Shown here one piece after another: positions 35,560 to 46,983 of a DNA stretch of 64,000 nt. The notes below the pieces were generated by a model, which saw only the letters and a program-made list of their open reading frames with translations, was not told the DNA's origin and did not search any database. A program made the translations under genes and the position numbers. Location: positions 21,379,603 to 21,443,602 of the forward strand of contig NC_058161.1 in NCBI RefSeq assembly GCF_020080835.1, written 5' to 3'. Every line of letters begins with the position of its first letter. The first letter of the stretch is position 1. This stretch comes from Cotesia glomerata (taxonomy: Eukaryota > Arthropoda > Insecta > Hymenoptera > Braconidae).

Positions 35560-36872
35560 CACAGTAAAAAATATTGTGTATTTGTGTCGAAAACGGTTTG
35601 TGTTAAAAATTGTAGTGTGTTAAAATAACACAAAGTTTGTGTTACTTTATTTTGTAACATAAAAAATGTGTTATACACTCTTCATTAACACATTTTGTAT
35701 GTTACCGTGGAATTAACGCAAAGTTTGTGTCAAAATCTCCATCAATATAACATTAACTTTGTGTTAACAGCGCGTCGGTTCTTTACTTTACGCAGCAACC
35801 GTTTTCACAAAGTGAGCGTCATCATTGGCATCTATCTTGTTGGTGTTTTGAGTGTTAATAATAGAGTTATTTATTCGAAAAATTAAAGATAAAGTGAGTT
35901 TATAATACGAACAAAAAAATTGATGTAATCAACGGTGAGTGATTATTTATTTATTATTGAAATTTCTGAATACTGTAGATAAACTTTCTTTCTTCAAAGA
36001 TAACCTTAAAATTTGTTTTCATAAAATTAAGTACTCTTAATAGTAGATATTAAAAAAATATTCTCTGTAAAATTTATGATTATTATAAATTAAAATTTCT
36101 GAATTTTTCAACTGCCAGTTAGTGATTTTTGTTTTTATTAATTTTTTTTTTTTTTATACCAAGTATACAATACTAAAATTTATTTTGACGTAAGTTTTAT
36201 TTTTTTTTAGATAAGTGGGAATTCATCTAACATTAAAAAATTTGATGTAAATCGAAGTCAAAAAGTGACTGTCATGTTTATTCTGGAGTGGAAAAATACT
36301 AAAGTTTGAGCCAAACTAAATTTGCCTGCTACGTTTAACAACCTTGTTTTAAAAGATTAATCTTCATTATAACTAATTATTTCTTATAATCTAATATTCT
36401 TATATAATCTAATATGAAAATATAATTAATATTATTAAATAACAAAGACAATTATATTTTTTAATTTGCTGCTTCATTTCTAAAATCTATAAATTGTTTT
36501 TCGATTTAATTATTTAAAATTTTACCTGCAATTATTTACATTCAATAACTGTTGATTTAATAAAATGTAAATAAAAAAAAAATTTTTTTTTACTAAATAT
36601 TATTGACTACAGTTGAGGAAATAAAAAAAAATTATTTTATAGGTATAAAACAGTTGATTAGAATAAATAAAATTATTTAACATTTATTTTGTGTTAAGAT
36701 TGACACTTTAAAAGTGTAGGATTCTTTGCGCCCTCTTGTAGCGATATTTTAACATAATCTTTGTGTTAAAAAGGGGTTACACAAAGTTTGTGTCAAAATT
36801 TCAACACAAATTTCGTGTCAACCGTTTTTAATACACAAACTGTGTTGATTTTACACAATATTTTTTACTGTG
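35560..36872. mobile_element. MITE with TA duplication
   Basis: Ends CACAGTAAAAAATATTGTG and its complement, with TA at 35558-35559 and 36873-36874. The subterminal parts are full of GTGTTAA/AACACAAA words in both orientations. No transposase; the ORF at 35695 is within repeat text. TA duplication and CACAGT ends suggest a Tc1/mariner-type non-autonomous element. It lies upstream of the transposase start within the pogo-like element. Confidence 0.75.
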
Positions 36873-37744
36873 TAGATAATTTATAGAAATGAAGTTGAAA
36901 ATAAAAAAATATTTTATTAAAGAATAATTTAATGTATCAATTATTTACCTATTAATATATTATAGTGCTGAGTAAACTTTGAGTGCGTTTTTCTCAGCCA
37001 TTTTTGAGTATTGCACTTTAGTATTTCAGAGGTAGTATACCCACATGGTGTACTATCACTGCGTCAAAGATTATCCAAATCCGTTTCCCCAAGGTCGTAT
37101 CCTCCCCTTGTAAGTCAAATGCTACAATCCTCATGAAAATCTATTGATTCGATTGGAGGATATTGCAATTAAAAATTTTCTTAACATCCACTAGTTTTTC
37201 GAGTTTGAAGTGTTTTAAGAAGTACATTAGCGCTGAAAAAAATTATATTTTTTCCGTCATCCTAAAATCTTTTCTAAGATTTTCTTTAAATTTATTAATC
37301 CAACTAAAAAGTGATCACTAATTTTTGAAATAAATTATTTTTTTATTTTCAAATATTCTTAACTTTTTCAAAAATTGACTTATCGGGACATTTTTTTTCC
37401 TTAAAATTTTTGCTCTTAAATGTACGTACATTTATGTATTTTTTTAATGTTTCTGAGAGCTTTTAAATATTTTTATAACTACTTTTTCTATTTTTATTAG
37501 CTCATTAACGTTTATACAAATAAATTATTTATTAGTTTACTTATTTATTAATATGAAATATTTAAGTTTTGTCATAATATTGTAATTACCGGGTAGAGCG
37601 ATGAGTTCATTCGAAATTATTTTTATTCTTTTTGTCCGTTCATTGGTTCCAAACATGAGAGATTTATCTGTAAATAAACAACCTTATGTTTAATAAATGT
37701 ATCTATACAATATAATATTATAGTTATCAATATATTATTGGTGC

Positions 37745-37917
37745 TTAAAAAAAAAATTGGAAAAACGATTGACCCTAAAGGCCATCTCTGCAACTTCCCG
37801 CTAATTCCATATCTAAGCGCTTAAAATTGCACTTATGACGTTTTTGAGCTATTCAAGCTTAAAAATATAATTTATGTGTTATTTTGAGCTCTCCGAGCTT
37901 AAAAAGTCAGCTGTTCT
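37745..37917 (+). repeat. GAGCTC-rich repeat, 5' fragment
   Basis: Has CGATTGACCCTAAAGGCCATC and TTCCCGCTAATTCC, then GAGCTCTCCGAGCTT. It is broken at 37918 by a foldback MITE. The preceding 37114-37744 shows nothing recognised. Confidence 0.7.
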
Positions 37918-38435
37918 ACACTGATAAAAAATTTCACTTGACTCAAGAGCAAGAATCTTGAATCAAGAACACTAATTTGAAGAAAATGAATTTCTTAAGC
38001 CAAGAGGAAAAATTCTTGAGTCTAGATATATTTTCTTGAACCAAAAATTATATGTTGACTAAAGAATTTTTCTTCTTGGCTCAAGAAATTCATTTTTTTC
38101 AAATTGGTGTTCTTGGTTCAAGATTCTTGCTCTTGAGTCAAATTAAATTTTTTTTTTGGTCGACGGGCAGAAAGTGTCAACTTTCGGCCCGCTGCGCAAA
38201 ACAAAGTTGCCGCTTCCTGCCTTCGTCGAGCAAAAAATAGTATTCACTCCACGGGAAGTAAATGAGAAAGCCTCAGATCACATGTTTGTTGACCTCGGCT
38301 TCGCTTCGACCAACAATTACATGTGATCTGAGACATTTCTTACTTTACTTCCCTAGGTGTGTAATATACTATTCTTGAATATGATATTTTTGGTTCAAGA
38401 TTTTTGCACTTGAATCAAGTTTTTTTTTTATCAGA
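37918..38435. mobile_element. Foldback MITE carrying a second MITE
   Basis: Ends CACTGATAAAAAA and its complement TTTTTTTATCAG. Arms 37933-38033 and 38050-38143 pair almost fully (TTGACTCAAGAGCAAGAATC and complement). At about 38150-38375 a reverse copy of the hairpin MITE at 24403-24626 interrupts the right side, after which a further CTTGAATCAAG end appears. Confidence 0.7.
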
Positions 38436-38954
38436 GTACCGATGGGTTTTACACAAGACTCTAACTTAAGAGTTTTGTTCAAGCACATGTTCCTTGAGTA
38501 CCTTGTTTTGGCTCCTCGATTTCTTCTTCCGAAGCTGACCCATCACTAGGTTCCTGAAAATTATTTTTTCTTTTTTGTAGTATTTGACTCATTTGTTTTA
38601 AATAAAATGTCAGGGAAATTGCCTTTTGCTCTTATTTTTCACCGGCTTCATTCATGATTCCCTTTGAAATTAAATTTTTTGTATTTTTCCGGCTTGGGTC
38701 AAATCCTTCTTCGATTGATTTAAGTTTTCGCTCAGAATCTTCCATTTTATCCAATAGTACGCCTGTGGAATTTTTTTAATTAGTTTTTAAACATCTATGT
38801 GACATTTACGTTCAGCGATAGATCAGAAGAAGCTTTAAAATAGAAATTCATATCGAGTACACTTCTCACAAAAATTAAGGGAGCAAGAAAAAAATCCAAA
38901 TTTTTGTGGGTTGTTTGAGAGATTGTAACTTGAAGAAAAACAATCGTACAGCAA

Positions 38955-39052
38955 ATAAAAAAATTAGTAAAACGGTAGATCCTGAACGCCATCCGTGCAA
39001 CTTCGCGCTAATTCCATACCTAGGTGCTTAAAATTGCACTGATGATGTTTTG
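38955..39052 (+). repeat. GAGCTC-rich repeat, 5' fragment ending in a gap
   Basis: Carries AACGGTAGATCCTGAACGCCATCC and CGCTAATTCCATACCTAGG before the N run. 38436-38954 to the left holds nothing recognised. Confidence 0.65.
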
Positions 39053-39152
39053 NNNNNNNNNNNNNNNNNNNNNNNNNNNNNNNNNNNNNNNNNNNNNNNN
39101 NNNNNNNNNNNNNNNNNNNNNNNNNNNNNNNNNNNNNNNNNNNNNNNNNNNN
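39053..39152. other. Assembly gap (100 N)
   Basis: Exactly 100 N inside a dispersed repeat. 39153-39512 to the right is unremarkable. Confidence 0.99.
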
Positions 39153-40294
39153 TGCACCCCCTGTGGGGAGGGATATCGTAAAATTCGTTCATAAATTATT
39201 TTTACATTACTCTATTACAAGAATTCTTTGATGTCTCCTAGTTAAATCTTATATTTCTCGTCTGTTACTAAATAAAATAAATTATTTTCAAAAATCTTCC
39301 GATATCAGCTTTCAACGTTTCTGTTTCACGTATTTTTTTCTTAAAAATCAATATCGGTTGAAATAATCATTACATTCAAGCTTGCATTAATTGCCAGGAA
39401 CAGTTAGGTATGTCACAAAGCCAAAGCATGTGCATATGATATTATTGATCTGAAAATTTTTTTTTGCATTCTGCCAATGACCATTGAATAATGCAATACT
39501 AGTCTACACGGAAAGAAAATTATGGGAATTATTTCTATAGCATTATGGGAATGGTTCCCATAATGCTATAGGAATAATTCCTATACTATTATAGAAACTG
39601 TTCCTATATCATCATGGAAACTAATCCCATAATATTATGGGAACTATTCCTATAATATTATGGAAATGGTTCCCATAATGCTATAGGAATCATTCCTATA
39701 CTATTATAGGAATGGTTTCCATAATTTGTGGGAACCATTCCCATAATAGTGTAGGAATGGTTCCTACAACATATAGGTTTAAGTCCTACATGGAAAAAAA
39801 AATTGGAGCTGCCGCATGATACATTCCCGTGGAAGATACATGAATTTCATATGACAGCAACATGATTTTCATGTGGCAGGCAATAATAGTTAAAACAACA
39901 ATAATGATTAAGTAATAATCATAATAATAATTTATATTATTAAGAGAATAAGAACAATTTTATCTCCTGAATAGTCACATGACGAAATCGATTTTTTAGT
40001 GAAATTTAGTGTCATTGCAAACGACTTGACATGAATTTGTGCCTTTTCAAGGTTTCATATCATTCTCGTCGATAGTAAATTTATGATGATATTCAATTTA
40101 TAATAGATATTTAGGTTGCATTCGAAAATGCTCTATCTCTAAACATATAATTGAGAAATGACCTTGTATATTGTGAACTATTGACATTTTTAAAGATATA
40201 AGCTCATATTGATGTTACACCCATCGAGACCTTTCATTTGAGTACCCACATCAATTTTTCATATATTTTATATATTTATGTATATTATATATAT

Positions 40295-41940
40295 TGTAAC
40301 AGGGTAAAATATACCCTGCATCGATATGTTACGTCCCGGTTACCTCACGGGTTTGTAAGTAACCAGTAGAACAACTAGAGCTGGAGATAAAGATGTTACG
40401 ACCTCCAGAGTCGTAAGTAGAGGTTCTCGAATTAACTCCGAAATAACTAACTTCGGTGAATTTAATTAACAAATGAATTTATTTAACTATTTAAAATACA
40501 CTTTGAATTTATATGATTTGACAACTGCCGTAAAGTACGTAATGGTATTTCGTAAGTGGAATTAATAGTCTCACGACGAGTGTTAACTATGAAGAGTCTT
40601 AAATTCGTAACTTTAAGATCAAGAAGAGCCTTAGAAGAAGAGAGCCCCGAACTACCCGTGCACCCTGCTTATATCTCCTCGTCCAAGGGCCGCGCCCTAG
40701 GAGGAGTAGGGTTGCGTATCGGGCCCTGAATGTCCTGTTCTCCTGAGTTGATGCGCGTGGCATTTCCGAGGTCCACTCGGGTGACCCGCGCTGACTCAAC
40801 TCCAAAGTCCAGGACACGCAAGCGTTCGCTATCGTTTGTTTATTTAGAACATTCCTCGAATGTTCTCGAATATACCTTTGTACTCAACGCTAGTTGTCTT
40901 ACAATAAGTCATATTTGTCTATCTAGATTTTCCATTAACATTCTTCGAGAGAAAATGTTAATGTAAACTTAAAAATATTCTGTTTACTCAGGTGTTGGCT
41001 GAGTTTCACTTTTTCTTATCATTTTCTATTTCTAATATTTTATGTTTAATATTTAACATTTGGAATTCTTTACTTATCATTGTACATTATTATTTATGAA
41101 AATTGAATATTCACGGAATTATTGTATAATTATTAGAGTTTTAAATTTGCGCGCGAATTCGCTATCAGAGACATCTGCGAATGCAGGTGGGGACGTAACA
41201 GATAAGTCACCAGATATCGATAATTGTGCGACGCAGCACTAGCGCGTCTCGATCTTCAGGCATTTTAGGTAGTGGGGAGAGGGACGATGGGCTGGGAGCC
41301 GATCGCAAGCGAGGGGCGACCGGCGAGACAACAGAAGAGGTTGTACGTCGTTTATTCTATTGTGTTGAAAATAATCACTTGATAATTTTGTTAGTTCGGT
41401 TGGATAAATTAATAATTTATTTCAATAAATTTCGGTTGGGTTATGAGTGATAGAGAGTGAGATCGTTGACGATTAGCTTCTGATAAATGGTATGGTTTTC
41501 CCTCTATATCAGAAGTTTATAATAAAATTGGTCATTGGTAATACGGAATATCGGTAAATAATTGGAGGTCACGTTATCTACACACCCGTGAATTAAGGTA
41601 CGGTTTCCCGTCTGTTTTACGGGTATTAATTGAGGAATTATTAGATAAGATCGGCAATGGAATTTATAGTATGCGTGTGAGAGTGATTATTGTAAAATAA
41701 ATAATTAGTAACCACGAATTATTAATTTTATTATTTCCAGATAATTTCCTATTTCTCTCTACCCATCATTACCCACCATTATCATTCATAATTCTTCCGG
41801 TTCCCAGGACACCGTTATAACAACCTGGTGGCGCCCTTAAAATTAACATCTAATAATAAAATCTCATGGTATTGGTAATTAACATCTAATAAGTAAATAA
41901 GGCTGCTATTGAACGGAGATAATAAAAACACCCCGTTACA
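40295..41940 (-). mobile_element. TGTAAC LTR-like element with a nested one, TSD ATAT
   Basis: Starts TGTAACAGGGT and ends ACCCCGTTACA with ATAT on both sides (40291-40294, 41941-41944; weak because the flank is AT-repetitive). On the minus strand its GGGCGCCACCAGG block and CCGG words match the left part of the 10794 and 31782 families, so it is the same design in reverse. Excluding the nested 40327-41200 unit it is ~770 bp. No coding content. Confidence 0.7.
40327..41200 (-). mobile_element. Nested TGTTACGTCC...GGACGTAACA LTR-like element, TSD GATA
   Basis: 874 bp with an ~11-bp terminal inverted repeat and GATA at 40323-40326 and 41201-41204. A minus-strand ATATAAG box (about 40668) lies in GC-richer text, so the promoter would read leftward. 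ORFs at 40599 and 40730 overlap this promoter region and are not convincing genes. Confidence 0.75.
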
Positions 41941-42280
41941 ATATGTATATATGAAAAATAAATCAAAAATACATATGGGTACTCAAATGAAAGCTCTTGA
42001 TGAGTGTAACATCGGGATGAGCTTATATCTTTAAAATATGTATTATATATGGATATATGAAAAATGTCAATAGTTTACCAGATACAAGGTCATTTCTTCA
42101 TTATGTATCTAGACACAGAGCATTTTCGAATGTAGCCTAAATTCTTATAATAAATTGACTATTGGTGAGAATGATATGAAACCTTGAAAAAGCACAACTC
42201 CAAGCAAAAACCCATTTTATCACATAAATACACTGGCCACAAAATTTTCCTTATTCTCTTAATAATAGAGATTATTATTA

Positions 42281-42321
<41 letters not shown>

Positions 42322-42526
42322 TAATTATAATTGTTATTTTAACTATTACTGCCTACAACATGAAAATCATGTGGCTGCCCCAATTTTTTTTTTTCCGTGT
42401 ATATATTATAGGAATCATTTCGAACTCACTCCGCACGAAGATTTCATATTTATTTTATTTTGAGAATGATGCCCATAATGGTATAGAAATAATTCCTATA
42501 ATATTCTAGGAATCCTTCCTATACCA

Positions 42527-43467
42527 TGTAACGGGTACTTTTTGACGTATTGTTACCCCCGGCTCGATTTAAGCTCGCTGGAGTCCAGGATTCTAACGAG
42601 GGTAAATCTAAATTAATTAAACTCAAAAATTTAATTATAATTATCAAAAAAAAAAAGAACCTCTTTATTATAATAAACAAAACATTAAATTTATACGTTT
42701 TACAATAACGGCGATTAATTAAACAAAACCCATACATACACGGCGTTTACTAATATCATTACCGATTTCGGTAATATCATACTCCCGTTGTTTACAAAAA
42801 CGCGTTGCTAATTGTTCGGTGAACAAGGCCCAGTAGCGATTAACTCGCTTCTGGGGGACACCCAAATTCAAGAGACGCACCTGTCCACCGCTAGTTCCCG
42901 CAAAAATCGAACCGCCAATAGAAAATCAGCCTCTCGATCACGTCATGAATCGACCGCTTTATTGGCTGATCGCTCCCACTAGACATGCGCAATAGCCTTC
43001 TTCCCCAACTCAACGAGGAAGAAGACGGACTATTGTTATTATCTTTCGCTTCTACGCTTTCGCTGCATCAAGTCGCCATTAGTATTTCTTTACTTTCGCT
43101 TTTTGTTAATAAACCGCATTTTGCTAATTTTATAATTTAAACCGCTTAAATTAACCGCTAATAATTCGCTTTAGTTTGTTATAGGTAATTTGTGTTAACA
43201 GTGCATTTATTTCACCGCTTTTTCAGTGCCGGCAAAGTGTTCAACCACGTGTCAACCGGCTTCGCTTTTGCAAACCACGCTGTAATTTACAAATCCGCTT
43301 TTATCTTAACAATCCGCTATTAAAAATATTAAATATTGAGTGTAATTAATGTAAATAAATTACTAGTGTTATTTTTGATAATAAATTACGCGTTTTAATT
43401 GAGATATCCAACACTAAACCTGATCCCCGCTTTTCCGCTCTTTCTGTAATTATTCACTAATCCCCTT
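42527..43467 (-). repeat. Gypsy 3' LTR (part)
   Basis: The outer end TGTAACGGGTAC starts at 42527 directly after foldback subrepeats. The region is rich in AAGCG words and is homologous to 1620-2135. Its inner limit is uncertain because the 5' LTR is not available for comparison; it may extend beyond the LINE insertion. Confidence 0.6.
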
Positions 43468-43894
43468 CCGTCGGCCCTCTGAAGAATATATGGTGAGGCT
43501 TTCGCCTACCTTCAAAGAGGCCGTTTCCTGGGCTCAAAAGAGCTATACACGCACGTATATTTGTCCTACTCCCACCATAGCGAGAACACAGCCTAGTTCG
43601 CGGACAAGGAAAAACCGCCGTTCTCTTGTGCTTATACACATTCATTGAACAGCTGCAAGAGTTGCGTATAATTGTAAGTGTGTGCAACTCTCATCGACTC
43701 CTCTGGCAACTCATTCCCTGTAGGCACATCGAGATGTACCCACAGGATATGAGCAGTATCCAGCGGAGACCACGGGGAGGCGGAGTTTTATACTGTCCTC
43801 ACAATTGTGTGGAGCATATCGCTTGTGCCTAGGCGCTCCGACTCTACCTAGGTGGATGTCTGTTGAGTCTCGTCCCTAGTCGCGTTTTCATTAG

Positions 43895-44337
43895 CTAGTG
43901 GATTTGGAGTTTGCAGCACATTACTACCTTACTGAAACCTTTTAAAAGCTTGAAGTTACTTTGGGATGTGGCAATCGCACGCGCAACGCTCGCCCACTCC
44001 GCGTTCCCACCCCATATGTCCTTGAGCACCTCACGTTGAGGCTCGTACTCATGGCATTCAAGCATTAAGTGCTCCACGTTGTCGACCCTTTCTCCTAACC
44101 CATTTTCCCTACACTCGTCGCAGAATCTACTATCCGTATGTTCGTACTTGTATTGGTATTCTCTAAAGCAACCGTGGCCGGTTAGGATTTGGGTCAACCA
44201 GAAGTTAGGGCTGATCCATTTGTTTGTTAGACGCTCTGCTACGTCTGGAAAGAAGACTTTAGTTTCGCGGCCGTTCTCTGATGTATCCCATTGTTCTTGC
44301 CACCGACGTATGGTTTCAGTTCTAAGGGTGACAAGGC
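43895..44337 (-). pseudogene. LINE ORF2 C-terminal fragment
   Basis: Open for ~147 codons from the LTR-like insertion edge to a stop at 43895. It shows ETIRRWQEQW, FWLTQILTGHGCF, and the zinc-binding end CDEC...VEHLMLECHEYEP that closes R1/jockey-type ORF2 proteins. The polymerase and endonuclease are missing by 5' truncation. It is a different family from the LINE at 15562. Because it is open throughout, the insertion is fairly recent. Confidence 0.8.
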
Positions 44338-46268
44338 TGTAACGGGTGTTTTAATTCCCGCTCATTTGGCCCTTAGTAAAATTTAACAACAACAATATAT
44401 TCAACAATTGACTCTAAAATTTACCAGGGCGCCACCAGGATTATTTTCTCGGTTCCTGGAACCGGACACCAGAGCTGATTCTATTAATCTACAGGGAAGA
44501 GAGAATTGGGGGAAGGTGGTTCTGAAAATGAATAAATTTTTATTTAACAACGGTACCAAAATTTATTAACAAAAGAATTTAACAACTCGTGCGCTTGCAC
44601 GTACACACACTCACTTACAACTAACTCACTTAATGCTACAACTTATTACTACTCTCCTCAACTCCACGCTACCGCTTTGTCACCCCGCAAAGAGACTAAT
44701 CGTATGCAAAGGCTCGTTAACTCGGCTTCCGAAAGTAGTTGACCCAGTGACTAAACGTAGACCGATGTCCTCCCGTGAGCTTACAAAAAATTGCTTAATT
44801 CCACAGTACCCTCTTATGAAGCGACTATACCGTGGTTGCTACCTTACTACCGCTGTACCCCACTTGGCGTCTATACAACGGCTTCTACGCCAGCGAAACA
44901 CCTCGCAAAGAGACTAATCGTATGCGAAGGAACGCTGGTAGCACTCACCCACTCACAACCCACTCTTCTCCACACACACTGACTCTACTTTACTTTTGAC
45001 TAATTAAAATTTTACAAAATTAACTCCAAAAATTTACAACGTTGACCCTCACTAAAAACTTATCAGTCATTAGCTTACAATAAAACTCATGAATTATCCT
45101 CACGATTAATAAATTTACTTCTTAAAATTTTCGGCTTAAAACCGACGCTTCTTTTATTCCAAATTTAACACGAGCTTAACTCTGCGCATTAACTTAAATT
45201 CTTTCGAAGAACATTCTTTATAAAATTAACTAAATTTTTACTCGGACGTAATCCACACTGACAAATAGTTTTTATAAATAATTCCAATAAAATAATAATT
45301 TTAGTCTTCGATAGTTCAATGTATTAATGACCACGTGGAATTTTTCGATTTATAAATAATTAATAAAACAATTTGTCTCAATATAAAATAAATTCACGAA
45401 AAATTATCCACGGTTAATTCGATCTCAATTGCGTCGAAACTCAGTAGCCAATACTCAATAAATTATTTTAAATAAATAATACTTTTTTGTAACAAATAAT
45501 ATTATTAAATGATAATTCAATTGTTATAATTTATAATAATAGTCCAGTTGTTAATATTGTAAATTTACTGCGTCACAAAATTCTCAAGGAATTTGCGCGC
45601 TCAAAATGGACTCCGTTGTTCGTTACAGCGTACTAAGCTCGACCTCGGGTACCGAAGCTTGACCAGTCGTGAGTTGCTGATTGGAATAATTCTCGATGTT
45701 CAGAAATTAATTAAATTTGATTAATCAAAAGATGAATTTAATTTAGCCAATCTTAAGATGTTAATAATTATTAACCAGCTGAATTAACAATTTAGATACT
45801 CACGACCTAAACCCAGGAGGTCTAGAACATTCCTCGGGTGTAAAATCCCCAGGAGGAATTGTTCACAAGCTAACAAATTAAATTGATTAAAATAATTAAT
45901 TATTATTAAGCAAAATTATTAAACAATTGAATTATCCAAACTTGAATAAATAAAATGAGAAGTAGTGTGTTTGATGAGCCGGGTATATGGCCCCAAGGCT
46001 CATCATTACCAAAGTCCAATACCTGGTGTAAATTTGGTTGAAGAAACTCTATGGTTGATACTCGCTTCCTTCTTTGGACTTCTTGATGTTACTCGTTCCA
46101 ACACTTTACTATTTCTCCGGACACCACGCATGGCTCGTCTATATAACGACCCCAAAAATACCCCCTCCTGCTCTCTCTCTAGGCCCGAAGATCGATGCGC
46201 TCAAATGCTAGTCGAAAAGTTATCGATCTCTGGCGACTTATCGATTAAGGGTAATTTACCCTGTTATA
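44338..46268 (+). mobile_element. TGTAAC LTR-like element in the LINE, TSD AGGC
   Basis: The 1,931-bp element starts TGTAACGGGTG and ends CCCTGTTATA (last GTTACA mutated), flanked by AGGC at 44334-44337 and 46269-46272. It is nearly identical to 10794-12729, including a TATATAA box at about 46139. Confidence 0.85.
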
Positions 46269-46569
46269 AGGCGATCCGTCGGCCCTCTGGTGCCCGATTC
46301 CTGACGGGTGACTAGTGCCGCCCCGCAGGCCCTACTTCGCGATTCCCAAGGGGAGAGTGAATAAAATCCACCTCGCCCCACCTAATCGGCTGTGGTTGCC
46401 ACCTTTTGGCTGAAGTCCTCCAGGTGGAGAGTCGCCTTTTCTCGTAGGAGATCAAGTTCACTTACCTGTGGTAGTCCGCACCAGGTAGAGTGGACCCTCT
46501 TCTAATTCCTCGGCCAGAAATATCTAGACGAAAAATTAACCCCAGAAAAAGGTTGCTCAACGGCGGATA

Positions 46570-46963
46570 ATTTTCGGGCTTTATCAACCCGAAAATTATT
46601 ACTAACAGCGAAAATTATTGGCGAATTATCGCCACCTATCGCTCGCTGTCGAACTTCGGAAAATCCCCGAAAGTTTCTAAGTTTTTATTTAAATTTCCGA
46701 ATTTAAATATTTAATTCATTCAATTAATTTAACAGATTTCATAAATTCCAATCAAAATACATTTCCATATAAATTTATCCACGACACTTAGAAAATAATC
46801 TTCATACAAAATAAATAATTTTCGTAAAATTATTTTCCCATACTAAATAGTCACTGGGACTTAGAAATTAATTATTAATTGGATATTTCGAATTTATTCG
46901 AAATATTTTAATCAATTATTAATTTCAGATAAAGTCAATTTTTGTTCTTTGAAAGAACAAAAA
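46570..46963. other. Three hairpins in the gypsy 3' non-coding region
   Basis: Inverted repeats TAATTTTCGGG/CCCGAAAATTA (about 46574-46602), ATATTTCGAAT/ATTCGAAATAT (about 46889-46912) and the perfect AATTTTTGTTCTTT/AAAGAACAAAAATT (about 46935-46963). Confidence 0.7.
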
Positions 46964-46983
46964 TTATCACGACGCGGTTTCGC

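Larger units (their letters stand above)
31155..37110 (-). mobile_element. Pogo-like DNA transposon, TSD TAA
   Basis: Terminal inverted repeats of ~230 bp start CAAGGGGAGGATACGACC at 31155 and end with the complement at 37110, flanked by TAA at 31152-31154 and 37111-37113. Inside on the minus strand is a spliced DDE transposase gene. The element is ~6 kb but includes two later insertions: an LTR-like element (31782-33736) and a TA-flanked MITE (35560-36872). About 2.7 kb is original. TIR arms remain highly similar, so the insertion is moderately young although its gene is broken. Confidence 0.8.
39513..42526. mobile_element. Large foldback element with subterminal repeats, interrupted twice
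   Basis: Outer part 39513-39790 is built of short palindromic units of the type ATTCCTATAATATTATGGGAA; the same units reappear at 42398-42526. Inner arms 39795-40294 and 41945-42397 are imperfect inverted copies (AAATTGGAGCTGCC... against ...GGCTGCCCCAATTT; a CTTTCATTTGAGTACCCA block in both). The centre is occupied by an LTR-like element (40295-41940). The right subterminal block is cut at 42527 by the gypsy element. The plan recalls Drosophila Foldback elements. Confidence 0.7.
43481..46275 (-). mobile_element. 5'-truncated LINE, 13-bp TSD
   Basis: Bounded by CCGTCGGCCCTCT at 43468-43480 and 46276-46288. Without the LTR-like insert it is ~860 bp: the C-terminal end of ORF2 and a 3' UTR ending CATATATTCTTC without poly(A). 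Inserted in the gypsy 3' non-coding/LTR region. Confidence 0.85.

Noticed and set aside
35356..35886. ORFs of 90 and 63 codons upstream of the pogo-like transposase
   Set aside because: They overlap the transposon 5' region and the TA-flanked MITE; composition is repeat-like.
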